In this document: positions 9,431 through 21,390 of the stretch, piece after piece
Layout of the letters: each line of letters opens with the position of its first letter
Numbering within the stretch: the stretch's first letter is position 1
Source of the DNA: Chaetorhynchus papuensis
Taxonomy: Eukaryota > Chordata > Aves > Passeriformes > Rhipiduridae
Assembly: GCA_013396525.1 (NCBI GenBank)
Contig: VWYX01000884.1
Span: 289,785-353,784, forward strand
Reading direction: 5' to 3'
Length of the DNA stretch: 64,000 nt
Program-made: the position numbers and the translations under genes
Notes under the pieces: generated by a model
Seen by the model: the letters and a program-made list of their open reading frames with translations, nothing else
Told to the model about the DNA's origin: nothing
The model's database searches: none

Positions 9431-12400
9431 CCCCAGTTCATCCTTTATAAATGTTACCAAGGTTGTATCAAGGGCGCTGACACAGTTGTTCGACTGTTGG
9501 AAAATATGCAAAGGAGTATTTCCCCTGTAAGTTTTATCCCACCCTTTACTTGTGTTTCTATGTGCTGTTAGTGCCATGGCTGTATCGGGGTGTTACAAAT
9601 TCCTCTCCCTTTAACCACAGCCAGTGTTTTTAAGGCTGGCGCTCTGGGGCCAGGTCCTGATCTCTGGTGTGATGAAGGAAATGCGAGAAGGGTTTGCTGC
9701 ACCTCCCAGGGTTTGCTCCTGCACAAGCAAAAGGAGGAGGGGGAGGCAGATGGGCAGAGACTGTCAAAGAAAGAGTTAAGGGGGAGCAACAGTTAAAAAA
9801 ATTCCAACAAAACAAAGAGTAAGAATAAAACACACAGCAATACTTCTTTTTTATGCATAACTATGCATAGTGTTTTGTTTAAGTCTCTTGATGATGTTTT
9901 GTGGGTGCTTCTTCCTGTTCTTATTTTTTAGTCTATTATCATAAGAGCAGGTCATGTAAGGTTTTCAGGTCTCTCTGATACAGGCGCCACTTAAAAAGTT
10001 GACTGAATATTCTACCCCGTGCTTCTGTGTATTTTGCTTCTCTGCACACACTTTGCACTGTGAATAGTAGTTAAAATTCCAGTGGGCTGCCCTCTCATTA
10101 AAATACCTTTAATGTTTCATTGGGATACCTCCTACTTGAGATGGTTTAATACATAAAGGTGCTTCTCTCGTTTGAGAAAAAAATAAGCTCTATTGCTGAT
10201 GCAGAGGCAAGATTGTTTGGGTGGCTCTCCTGTAGATTGCTCTTTATGCAAATGGTGCCTTGGGAACGGGCAGATTAACGTGTTTCAGGGCAGGATGGAG
10301 ATGCAAATGTTGCATCTACTTGCCTGGGAGTGCTCTGCTGCAAGAAGGGAAACAAGCTTTCCTGCACATTGCTGACTTCTCTCTTTCTGTCTGAAAGTTC
10401 ACTAAGTGTCCTGGAAAATAATTACTCATTTAAAGTAAGGAAGGAAAGTCCAGTGTGCCTGCTCCTGAGCACTCCGCTTTCTTTAAGAAGAAAAAGCTTG
10501 AACCACTATCTTGCTGAGGATGAAGAGGGGAAGAAAAGTAAAACTGGGAAAGGTGATGTAAACTAAAAAACAACAAAGAGAGCAGATGAAATCTGAATGT
10601 AAATAAATGTAAACCCACGCAGGTTAGTTCTCTTGAATGACTAGAACAGGCTTTTCTATGACTATTAAAACACATGGGTAGCTGCTGCTTGAAAAGGGCA
10701 TTTTCCAAGGCAGTCTAAGGAAAAAGAAAGCTGCACTTAGGTAAAGGGAGAAGAGACCAGACCATCCACGCTGAGAGCAGAGAGAGGCAAAATTCATCTC
10801 CAAAGATTTTGATGAAACCCTTTTCTGAGGATCAGCCTTGTCTGGGTTTTCTTAGCCCTTATTTAAACACGCTTGGTGACTGCAACAATCTTTCTCTGAG
10901 TGTTCCTGTTGGGTTTTTTGGTCTTGTTTTGGTTTGATTGTCTGCTTTGGTTTGATTTCTTCTATTATTATTATTTATCAAAGCTTATTGATAGTGCAAA
11001 AAATGCTTTGTGCATTCAAACTGCTGTGTAGATGTAACTGTGTTGCCAGTGTGCAACTGCTGACACAGCTGTGGTGGGACATCTGGCTGCCTGCCCTGAG
11101 GGATCTCCTCCAGACTCTTGCCAGGACTCCAGACACAGAGCTGGGAGTTTCTGGGGGGCAGTGTGACGCATTTGTCCTCACCCAGCATCCTCCTCAAAAG
11201 GCAGTGGAACATGCTTCATGAATTGCTGAACATCTCAGGGGGAATCTGAGACCCTGGAACCCACCTGAAGTCTCTGAAAGAACTGGAAGATTTTTGGGGG
11301 TGAAATAGAGTATTCTCCAGCTCTGCTCCCTGCAGGACTCTCAGCAAAGGCCTGATTCAGTACCACAATTCACTCTCCAATAGTGTCTGTTTGTGCTCCA
11401 TGGAGATGCCTGCAAGGGGTTGACTGAGCAGACTCCTGTTTTTCATGCCAGCATTTCAGTATGACAAAAGAGGGAATGGCACCTGGGGGGTCTGAGGATA
11501 ATTCCAACACATGGGTGTGTGTAGAAAACCTTGTTGTAGCTACCAGTAACCATGGCACAGATTTTCTATTTGCCACCCTTACACAGCATTTTCTTTGTCA
11601 CTGAATTAGTTTCCAAACAACTTGCTGTTGTCCTGGTTGTCAGTGTACCCATGGAGTGCAGCAGAAGATTAAGGAAGGCTTAAAGAAAGACTGAGACACC
11701 ACAGGTAGTGCGAAGAGCTAATGGGACTTTCTTCATTGGAAAGAAAATCTTTTCACAGCCCCACTGAAATGGCTAAGCCCTTTTGCTCAGCCTCTCTGCA
11801 AGGAGCAAGATGTTGACAGCATCCCTTCAGAATGTATTATCCCAAATTGTGCCTGCAAACCAGACCTCTGCCACTGCTGCTTTGATATGTCTGTGTAATA
11901 AGTGTCTTTCCAGATACATAACTGAAATATTATTTATTATTGCTGCTTCATTTATGACTTTAGTTAACAGCTTGCTGTGAAACTGAAGTAAACTTTCAAG
12001 TCCAGTGCTATGGTACAGACCTGCTATGCCTGCCTAATTTAATCAAAATGTCTGGAAAACTGTCAGCATCTGAAGAACAAAATGCCATTTGCTGTCGTGC
12101 AACAACTCTTACTGGAATCTCCTTAAGTACTACTGAAAGAGAGCAGATATTCAGCTCTTCCATTTGCCCTCCCTCTCATCTGTCCAGAGGAGGACAGTCC
12201 ATTTCCTCCACTGATTGAATTAAGGACTGAAAATTCAATTTGAGAAGAGTGGAACTGAAGATTTATTTTGATATGTAAAAGTGTGGGGGTTTACTTGTTG
12301 GTTTCGGTTTGGGGGGGTTTTTTTGTGTGGATGAGAAGGGTTCTCTGAGGCATGGTGGCTACTCAGAACAAGATTTGACAGTCCTACGTGCTGTCCATCA

Positions 12401-13580
12401 TCCAGGCTGGAGAACAGATAAGGCAGACTGGGAATATGAAGGCTTGAGTGATGCATAAGGGGGTGAAAGTAATTGTGCCTAGAATAAACAGCCCATCATT
12501 CCTAAACATAAATCGGTTTCCACATTTTCTCCAAAGTACTATCCAGGAAAGGATGGAAAAAATAAGAGGGAAGGGAATACTCAATGCCCATTTTCTACTT
12601 GAATTAAATTTTCATTTGCAAAAAAAAATAGGAGAGGAGACAAAAATTATGAAACTATGGCATTATATGTTAGTTGCATCAGAAATAGTGAGTGATTAGA
12701 TCCAAGCTGTTGAGTAAAGTTAAAGGAGAAAGTTGTTAGCAAAGCATCAAGGGAAGTGTCTATAAACCATATTTTTGAGGCCTTGCTGAACAGTATTACA
12801 CAGGGTATTCAATACAAGCTAATTTGCTCAATAGGAAAGTCTCAGGTGGAAGTGTGAGAACACTCTGGAAGTAAAATGATGATATCCTTCCTTCCCAGCC
12901 TCCAAATTTCAAAGAGATTCATTTTTTCATAATTAAGAACTGAAGACACCAAAACATGTCTGTTAGCTCATTGTAGTCATATGGGACTGAAAATAATTCT
13001 AAGCCAGCTGTGAAAAGGAAGAAGAGATCCAGGTGCCTGGGACAGATGGACACACCAGTCAGTCTGCTCTTTTGGTGCCATGGCTCAGGATTTCTGAACT
13101 GCAAATTTACAAGCAACCTTGACTGTCAATTTAAAACTAAACTAAATGAAGCCGCTGTCTGTGAAAACGGCCAAAAAAAAAGCACATTCTGAAAGGTGGT
13201 AATAAAAAGTATTGTTATAATTTTGAGGAATAATTTGTTTGGGGTTTGTCATTGTAGTTGATTTGTTTGGTTGGTTTTATGCTAGTATTAAACAAGAGAG
13301 CGTGGGCAATAATTTCTTTTCATTCTACTTCTTAAAATCATGTCTGTTTGCTCTGGCAATGTTCTAGTTAACTGAAAGCCCAGCCTGAGCAAGATTCTGC
13401 ACAGGAGATGGTTACAAAAAGGACTCCAAAGGTGGCAGTATCCTTTAGGCAGCAGTGAGAAAAGGTAATGCTGACACCTTTCTTGCACCAGGCTCATGTG
13501 TCAGCGATCAGGGAAGCCTGGGACAGTGTTTCTTATTAGGTTTCTGTAATATGATGCACACTCAGATAAGCAGACCACTC

Positions 13581-13602
13581 TTTTTTTCTTTTTTTTTTTT
13601 TT
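13581..13602. repeat. interrupted poly(T) run
   Basis: T7, one C, then T14, seen directly. Mononucleotide microsatellite. Confidence 0.85.
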
Positions 13603-14257
13603 GTGCCTACATCTCTTCTGAGCAAGGAAGAGGGGAATCTAGGGGAGTCTGGTGGGATTTCTGTCCTCTTCCTTTTTAGGGCCAGGGGCTAGGAATAGAA
13701 GACTAATGGGAGACAGTGACCAGGAGCAGTCAGAGGTGCTTGTGTAAGCACGTTCTGCCATGTACTACCTTGGAGTGAGTCTCTGCCAAGATCTACTTAC
13801 TGATAAAACTCAGCCTTCTGCATGTCTTGAAAACAAGGATTAGAGGATTAGGGACATGATGCTGGAGGCAAGTCTGGAATTCAGATGGAGATACGTAGAT
13901 ATTCTGAAGGGAAGAGCAGCTGCATAGGCTGCTCAAAGTTTGCCCAACAAAACCACCTAGAGCATGAACAGTTTAATGAGGAGGGTGACCACCCAAAAAA
14001 GAGGAACTTATCATTTGATGGAGTAGATTGATCTTGAAATACAGACAATCACTAAAACAAACAAACAAAAAAAGGAGTTGGTGATGGAGGAGGGAAGACA
14101 TGCCGCAGGTGAAGAAGACATGGAATTCCCATCAAAGATATAAAGTTATGCTGAGTTTGTGAAGAGAAAACATCACTGACAATTGCTGTGAGTGCTCAGG
14201 AGTCTCAGTGACAAAGGACAGCTTGACTGAGAAAGAAGGAGATTTCTGTGGGGTTAT

Positions 14258-14620
14258 GGGGAGCTGCAGCCCCCAACATGAAAGCCAGAAGAGCAGCAAA
14301 ATCTGAGAGTCTTTGAACTAGAGGGTTCAGAGGAGGACCACAAAGATGATCGGAGAACTACACCACCTCTGCTATGAAGACAACCTGAATGAGGTGGGGT
14401 TCTTCATCCTGGAGAAGAAAAGGCTCCAGAGAGACCTTACAGCAGCTTTCCAGTACTTAAAAGGGGCCTAAAAGAAATCTGTAGACAGAATTGTTCAAGT
14501 CCAGGTTGGACAGGGCTTTGAGCAACCTGGTCTAATGCAAGGTGTCCCCGTGCATAGCAGCAGGGTTGTAACTAAATGATCTTTATGGTCCATTCCAACT
14601 CAAACCATTCTACGAAAATG
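14258..14620 (+). mobile_element. CR1 LINE, 3' fragment with internal deletion
   Basis: A CR1 copy in plus orientation. The left part follows the ORF2 region that normally reads as a GGCCACAAAGATGATC-like block (here GACCACAAAGATGATCGG near 14335) and continues through the CTGGAGAAGAAAAGGCTCC segment. The match then jumps, near 14480-14492, to the GTTCAAGTCCAGGTTGGACAG block that normally lies about 190 bases further on. The part encoding the WNRLP region is therefore missing. The 3' tail (GATCTTTATGGTCCATTCC, then CCATTCTAC) ends near 14620 and lacks a clear octamer array. In-frame stops are present. This is an old, non-autonomous copy. Confidence 0.9.
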
Positions 14621-16959
14621 AAATGTCTGAACTTTTAGAGGTGGATATGGTCACACTGGAAATGTAAGCAAAAAATCTCAGTAAATGGAACACGAGAATT
14701 TTCAGCCTTCTTCTTCACCTGGGCCGCTCCAGTGGCTCAGATGTCCCTGGCTGACCTGAAAGAAGAAAGGAGACCCTATTGAAACAGGAAAGAGGGAGTG
14801 TGTGTATGTTTGTTTGTGTAAGAGTTTTCATGCATGGAAACTCTCCTTGCATGAGAGTTTTAGTGCCTAGGTAACGGGGCCATATCCTGGAGACACTGGG
14901 AGGGGCAGCATGGTTTGGTAAAGCTTGTGCTGTGACGTGCAGGTTTCAGGTGTGGGTGTTGGGCAGGTGGTGAGAGGATCCATGCTGACCAGGAGATGTT
15001 GTAACAATGAAGAGCTGGTAGAATTCGAGAGATCTGTATTTTGTGACATGCTGAGCATCGTCCCTGTGCTGTACACAGCAGTGCTCTCTGTTGTCTCTCC
15101 TTCCTGGAGCTCTCTATCATGGGAGCTCAGCAAGCACTCTGGCTTTTAGTTCTGTGAGTGAAAAGTCCATCTGTTATTGCAGTTGTGGGATCAAGATGTG
15201 ATCACCTCTCTTAAAACTATAGGCTCTTTTCCTTTTTTAAGAGAAGTAACTGTCCCCTCCTTTGACACACTCCTGCTGCCTGCCTAGGGGGTTGTGTTGG
15301 TACTGCCCAGAAGTGCTATTGCTGCCCAGAAATGTGCTTGAATGCATCTAGAAGATTTTCTCACTTATAAATAACAGGTTTGTTAGTGTAATTTCTACCT
15401 TATGCCACTTAAACACGAGCTTGAAGTATTCAGTCTGTTCCTAATAACACTGATATCAAATTTGTGTATGTTAGATTACATGGAAGACTCTGCTGACTCT
15501 TCTCAATTTATCTCCACCTGTTCCTCTGCTATCCCAGGGAACAAGAGAATGAGGAAGAAGGGGGATAACTTGGGTAAAGCAAAACCGAGGATAATGCAAA
15601 ACCTTTGTATATTTACTTGGCTTCTGTCAACTATGTTCCTGCTCCTCAGACCTGGTTCTGCCTCTCTGCATTAGGTTAAACAAGGGTTAAAAACTGCCTC
15701 TGTTCTGGAGTCACTGCTTAGGGCATCCCAGGAATGCTGGATCTCATTAATATTTGCACCACACCTGGCCACAAGTTGGTCATGGTCTGGTTAAAGCTGT
15801 AGATGGTACACGATAGACACAACTGCTGGGGCGTGATACTCACACAGTGTGTTCTGTCCTTGAGATGGAGACAGTGTGGAAATGAGGGAAACTATCCCTT
15901 CCCACAGTGCACCCTCAAGTTCCTCTGATGTAAAATATTTCCATTTGGAAAGTGCCACCTCGCAATTGAAATGAGACCTTAATTCAGAAAAATACTGGTT
16001 TCCAAGTTGCCCATGGGCAACCACGGGGCAAAAGTAGCAGTGAAAGTGGTGCCACTTTCCATTTGACTGTGGATTCCGTGTATGTGCTGGAGCTCCGCTC
16101 CCAGGAGGCCCCACACCCACCAGCCTTGATTATTTTGGGATGTGGTGAGGGAAGGCTGGAGACTGGTGAGGGCTCACTGAACACACAGGGACTCTCTCCT
16201 CCCTCCAGCTGGTGCCTGGCGATGCATTCCCACAACAAAATTTTTAATTAGAAACCTTGTGCCTCAGGAGTCAGTATGTGTGGAGCTAAACTTACTTCCT
16301 GGCTTCAGCGAAGTTTCACTTTCTTCCCTAATTATTTGTTATTGTCTTTCTTCAAACAGGTGCTGGATACACTCCCTTCTCCTGTGTCCAAATTGTGTCT
16401 CATCAGCGTGGGTGAGTGAGCTGCCTGCAAGGCACTGCCCAGTGCTCTGCTGCCTTTTACTGTGGTAACTGGGCTGGTGAAACTTGTGGGAGTGTAGGGG
16501 AGGCTTTCTGCACCTGCCATGGTACGATACAGCACATTCTTCTTAGATTAAACATTTACTGGAGGAAAGTTGGGCTACTCTTGCAGGAATCCATGCACCT
16601 GCTTCACTTAGCAAAGTGCAGTCCGGATGGGCCTGCCAAGTGCTGCTCCTTGACAAGAGCCAGGAGCCACACAAGCGTGCTGGAGCCCCTGGGTATCTGC
16701 GACACGAGCACATCTTCTTCACAGTTCTTAAGGGATTTGATCTGGTGTTTGCTGCTGGCTTTACTGCGGTTGCAAAGGGCAGGGATTCCTCTGGCATGCA
16801 GACCTAATTAGGCAGAAATAAAGAAAAATCATGAACAGAGCCTTTTTTCCCCCTAAAATCTGACAATCCAAAGCGTGCCATATAATTAAGAGACATTTAG
16901 AAAGCCCTATATAGAAATGATGAAGGATGGAAAGTGCTGTCACATTTGCAACCTGTATT
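14621..16959. other. unique noncoding sequence, with one near-perfect hairpin
   Basis: A 24-base inverted repeat lies at 14821-14844 with 9-base arms (AGAGTTTTC and GGAAACTCT, one G-T wobble) and a 6-base loop. Frames of 109-131 codons at 15.8-16.1 kb (minus) and 16.4-16.8 kb (plus) overlap frames on the other strand and show no domain. I recognise no repeat family. Confidence 0.5.
14821..14844. repeat. short inverted repeat (hairpin)
   Basis: Arms of 9 bases surround the loop ATGCAT. The hairpin is too short to be a pre-miRNA and no longer stem extends it. It may be chance. Confidence 0.6.
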
Positions 16960-17420
16960 TCAGGACTTTGAATATTTAATTTCTTTTCTTTAGATAGGAA
17001 ATGTTCAGGTACCAGCTTTTCACATAGGCAAAGGCAATATTAGTGATACATGCTGATATTGGAACCTTATGCTTCTTCTTTTTTTCTTAAAACCTAGTGT
17101 TTATGAGGAATAACTGCAACACATATTGGACAATTAGCTCATAAATAATCAGAGTTGCACATTCGAGTATTACCAGGCATTTCCATACAGACAAAAACTG
17201 CAGCTGATTGACAGCTGTCCCTTCCCAAACAATAAAACTACTTCCTGTAACAAAGAAGGAAAATTTTCTTTTTTTTTTTTGTTAAAACTCCAAAAGAGAA
17301 AGTTCGAGCTCTTTATGTTGCCTCATTTATAGACATACAGAAGTTTCTGGCAGTTTAGTAACCGATGTAACATTTATCCTTTCAATAAACTATTTTTAAA
17401 TTGGTTGTTAGGCCATACTT
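16960..17420. promoter_or_regulatory. AT-rich block with PBX-MEIS site, candidate enhancer
   Basis: This evenly AT-rich, low-repeat stretch has the texture of vertebrate conserved noncoding elements. At 17205-17214 it contains TGATTGACAG, an exact match to the composite DNA site bound by PBX with MEIS/PREP homeodomain partners. An overlapping E-box CAGCTG lies at 17212-17217. ATTA/TAAT cores recognised by homeodomain proteins occur nearby. The class of block is an inference from composition and motifs. Conservation and activity are not visible here. Confidence 0.3.
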
Positions 17421-20400
17421 GTAATGCACGTGAATACCAGGAAAATCAGAATGGCTGCAGCACCTCTTCAGCACCACGAGGTACTGAACTGTGCCTACAG
17501 CTCTGCACAGCTCACACGAGTGCTTCACACTGTGCTTGCACACTGAGCAACACAGGCAGGAGAAGTGACAGGTGAATTTTCAGACCACTGCAGTGCTTAA
17601 AATTAGAGTGACCTGCAGCTTTACCTGCTGAAACCTTGAATGCTGGTTATCTACACCTGAACACAATCAGAGCAGCCTCCCTGGCTCACCATGCTGATGG
17701 CAATGGCTCACTGCCACGGTACTGAGCACAGACCTCTTCACAGCTTAAGTTTTTTGTACATTGTAAAGCTGGAAGAGCTAAGCCAGGCAGATTCTCAGCA
17801 AGGCCCACTAATACTAAATAGAAGTGACATTTTCTACCAGAAAAGATATTGTTCTACAGGAGAACACTGATTATTTTGGAAAACAAGTGAATGTTTTCCT
17901 CCAGAATAATCCACCCACTCAGAGAAATCCTTGTCTCTGTGCTGTTGTTTTCAGCTGGTGCTCCCACTTCTCCTCTTCTAAACATCTCTGGTCACTCCTT
18001 GCCATCCGAGGGAACACTTGTGACCCAGCAGTTCCTCGTGCTCTGTTTCCCACAGCACAGTGGCAGTGCCGAGCCCCAGCTGCGACAGGAGTGTGCCCCA
18101 TCTGCAGGCTTTTTCCCAGCAGGTTTATTTTCGTATGTAGGGGTGAACTCTATTTTTCCTCTGCAGGAGAGAAGAACCCGTGTGTGGGCTGCTGCGTGTG
18201 TCACAGCGGAGCAGCTGGCAGGTGGTAACTTGTTTATCCGCAAGGAAGAGAGCTGCTCCGGAGCTTTCCCTGCCACCCCAGCTGCTCCTAGGCTGGGGCT
18301 TGCCTGCAGAAACAGGGTGAGAGTCAGACCTGTGAGAACTGGAGGCTGTCAGGGGAGAGAGGGGGAGTGGGCAAGGATGAATGAGGGCTGTGGTTGTGCA
18401 CTTGGGACATGAAGGGCTGTGAGGATTTGTGGGACAGATAAAGAGGGGGGTTGAAAAGTTTTGTGTTGATTTGGATAAACCAGTGTCGAGAGACTAAAGA
18501 GGAACAGAGGGCAGGCAAACTCATTATTCTTCAGAATAATTTCCAGCCCTGCCCCAAACTGACCCAGCTCCTACATCTCATCCTCTGTGCTTGGAAGAAG
18601 GCACGAACCACACTACGGACTGCCTCCCAGTCTCCTGCACCCATCCCTATGGCTATGTGGTCACCTCTGCCAAGCCAGGGGGGAGCTACAGAAGTGTCCA
18701 TGGCCCTTGCGCTGCCCCTGCTGCCTGTTTCCCACTCAAACCTGGGGAAGAGCTGGTGCCTTCATCTTCTCCTGGGGATGGACACATGCTTTTATTCTGG
18801 CTTTGGCTGCCCATTACAGTCAGAGTTTCCCAGGGTACAAGACTTATCCTCACCACCCCCCCCCGATCTGCTTGGAGTTGGGATAAGGTCTCAACTTTAT
18901 TTCTGAGGCCTTTATCAGAGTATAATGTTTTTCTCACTGCTGGCAGTGGCTAGAAAATTATAGTTGCCATTGTAATCAGCAGGAGTTGGAGATACTCATC
19001 ACTTCTCTAGATGGACCCTGAGGCGTGGGATGCCTAACTAGGGAGTCTGGAAGTCGGACATCTGAACCTGAGCTGGTCACCCTAGTCACTTATTTATATA
19101 TAAGATAAAGCTCTCATTTCACATGTTTTCCTCTGGCACAGAAGACACGGGTGGTTCAGCTGTTAAGTGATTTATACTGCAGCCACCAGTGAGTCAAAGT
19201 CTTCCAGCAATGATGAGTTTGGCAAAATTTACTTTTGATCTTTCATCAGACTGATAAACTACCGGTGAAGGCTGGCCTTACAGTCAGGTGCTCAGGAGTG
19301 CATTGCATTAAACTGCTTCTGCTATTTACTGCCCTGCTGACTGATGGCACAGAAAACACATGGTGATTTCTGCTTTGGTTTCCTCAGTTGCACAACACCC
19401 TTCTTGTTCTTTAGGATTACAGGAGCTGAGTTCTTTGATGTTGCAACTCGACGCTATTGTAGGTTTGGTTTACTCTATGGTTTTAACTCTTCTGGAAGGC
19501 TCCAGTGAGTTTCCATGCAGATTACAAGAGCAGGATTACTTCAGGAACCCTCCTCTCTGATGAGAAAATGCTCTAAGCAGGCCCTGCCTCTTCAGGCAGG
19601 AAAGACAATAGGTTTGCTTGGCGGTATCTGAATGTTTATCAGGTATTCTAAATTCATTAAATGAAATGGAATGGGGTTTTTAGCAGTATTATTAGCAAGA
19701 TGACTATAATTTAAGGGAGTGGGAGAGTGCTTCATTTCCTACCTTTAGTAATAAACTGAAAATAAAACGTAAATGTCAAGTGGTAATGTAGCAGTGTGCT
19801 TAGCAACCAGATGATCAAATGTTAGGAAAATGCCAACAGCAGTAAGTCAGAGCTGCCTGCTTCTGTGTTTGTGTGCATGTAAATAATCCTCCTTCCTCAA
19901 CTAGGGCCTAAGTGTTGGCAAAGGTTATTTTGCTCCCTTTCTTTCTAGTCCAAAAGATTAAAATACAGCAGAGTGACAATATAACTTTGACAGAAAGGCA
20001 GCCCCAAAATCTCCAGATACAGTAAAATGCCTTAATATTAGCATGGCAATCAAAGTGGCATTAGGCAGGATAGAAATGTGACAGACCTTTCATACCCTTC
20101 ACAAGGCTGAGGTTGGTATGAAGAGAGGATATCTGCTAAGTGTGACATTATGAGCAGTGCCCTTAGGTTTTGAGATATTAGGTCAGCTATGTTTGGGGGG
20201 ATTTAGACAAAAAAGTATGTGAAGGGACAGCCTTGCACCTTAGGATGTTTGTGAGCCCTTCATATTCATTAAAAAATCTTGAGGAAAAGAGAAGGCTCTC
20301 CTAGGGTTTGAAGAAAGCTTGTTGGATGCATCATGAGGAAGCAAGGGAATTATTTCACAAGCTACCCAAGCTTTCGTGCTAGGTCATGGCATGGACTTAA

Positions 20401-21390
20401 TAACCACTGTTTGCCTGCCTTCATGTTTTCCTGACTATACCATATTACATTTCTTTCCTTCCTCAAATATTTGTAGTGTTACCAGTCCTTGCTTATACAC
20501 TCTTAGGATTTTTTCTGGATTTTTTTTTTCCTGTTAAATCAGCCTCTCTAGGGCATTACACAATTTTTGTTGTTTTTCACTGAACTATCTGTATTTTATC
20601 AATACCTTTTTAAAAATAAGCTACCAGGTCTTACTGTGGTATCTGCTCTCATGTGAGCAGTAACTATTACTCCTACCCCTGGAACAGCTGCATTTTATAA
20701 AGCTAAGAGATTTTTTTTTTTCCTTCCAGCCATTTCAAGCAACCTGCAAACACCAAAGGACAGAGCTGCTCCACAAGAAAGCTCTTCCTATGGCATCATG
20801 TCCAAGTTTTATCCATGAAAATACAGCTAGATGTGCTGCTAGGGAGCCACAAACCTCTATGGGCATCACTAGTGAAAAAGGGCCCCAAGCTTTTTCCCAG
20901 ACAGCACGGAGATTTCTGGAAAACCTGCTATGAATGTACCACAGGCAGAGTGCCTGCTGCTGCACTGCTTCCCAGTGCAACCACTGACTGGTTTGAGGGG
21001 CTGACAGGCTGAAAGGGCCTGGGCAAACACAGTGCCTTGTTTAGGTCTTTGTAACTGTTGGGTGGATTAAATTTTACTCATCCCGTTCTGCCTCGCCCTG
21101 CCCCTCCTCCTGTATCGATTTTCTTCATGTGGGGTAGGAGAGCTTTTGTTCACCTGGGAGCAAAAACCCCGGCCTCCCGCTGTCCTGCCTGCCCTGGATC
21201 TGAGCCCATGCACTGCCTGCCTCCTTCCCATTTCAGCCCTCTTCCTCAAAGGAAAGGCCAGGGATACCAACACTGTTTTATGCTGTTATTCATCACCAAA
21301 ATAAAAGCCAATGCTCTCACTGGCTTCACTGAGCACAGAAAATTGTGTTACTTTAGGGGGGCTGCTATTTTTTTTTTTTTAGGAGGAGAT
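17421..21390. other. unique sequence of mixed composition, no gene seen
   Basis: GC-richer patches lie at about 17.98-18.42 kb, 18.58-18.87 kb (with a C9 run at 18856-18864) and 21.06-21.27 kb. None reaches CpG-island density. Open frames of up to 173 codons are confined to these patches, overlap on both strands and show no domain. The rest is AT-rich and unremarkable. Confidence 0.45.

Larger units (their letters stand above)
8951..14257. other. unique noncoding sequence, no gene seen
   Basis: Seen here: a purine-rich GA tract with a roughly 13-base period at 9396-9430, an interrupted T run at 13581-13602, and a G/T-rich stretch at 12280-12330. Open frames reach about 95 codons on both strands around 10.9-11.2 kb without family resemblance. 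I recognise no repeat element. Confidence 0.5.

Noticed and set aside
17891..18412. 173-codon plus-strand open frame
   Set aside because: It overlaps another plus-strand frame and two minus-strand frames in a GC-richer patch. No domain, no credible start context, and no splice or promoter support.
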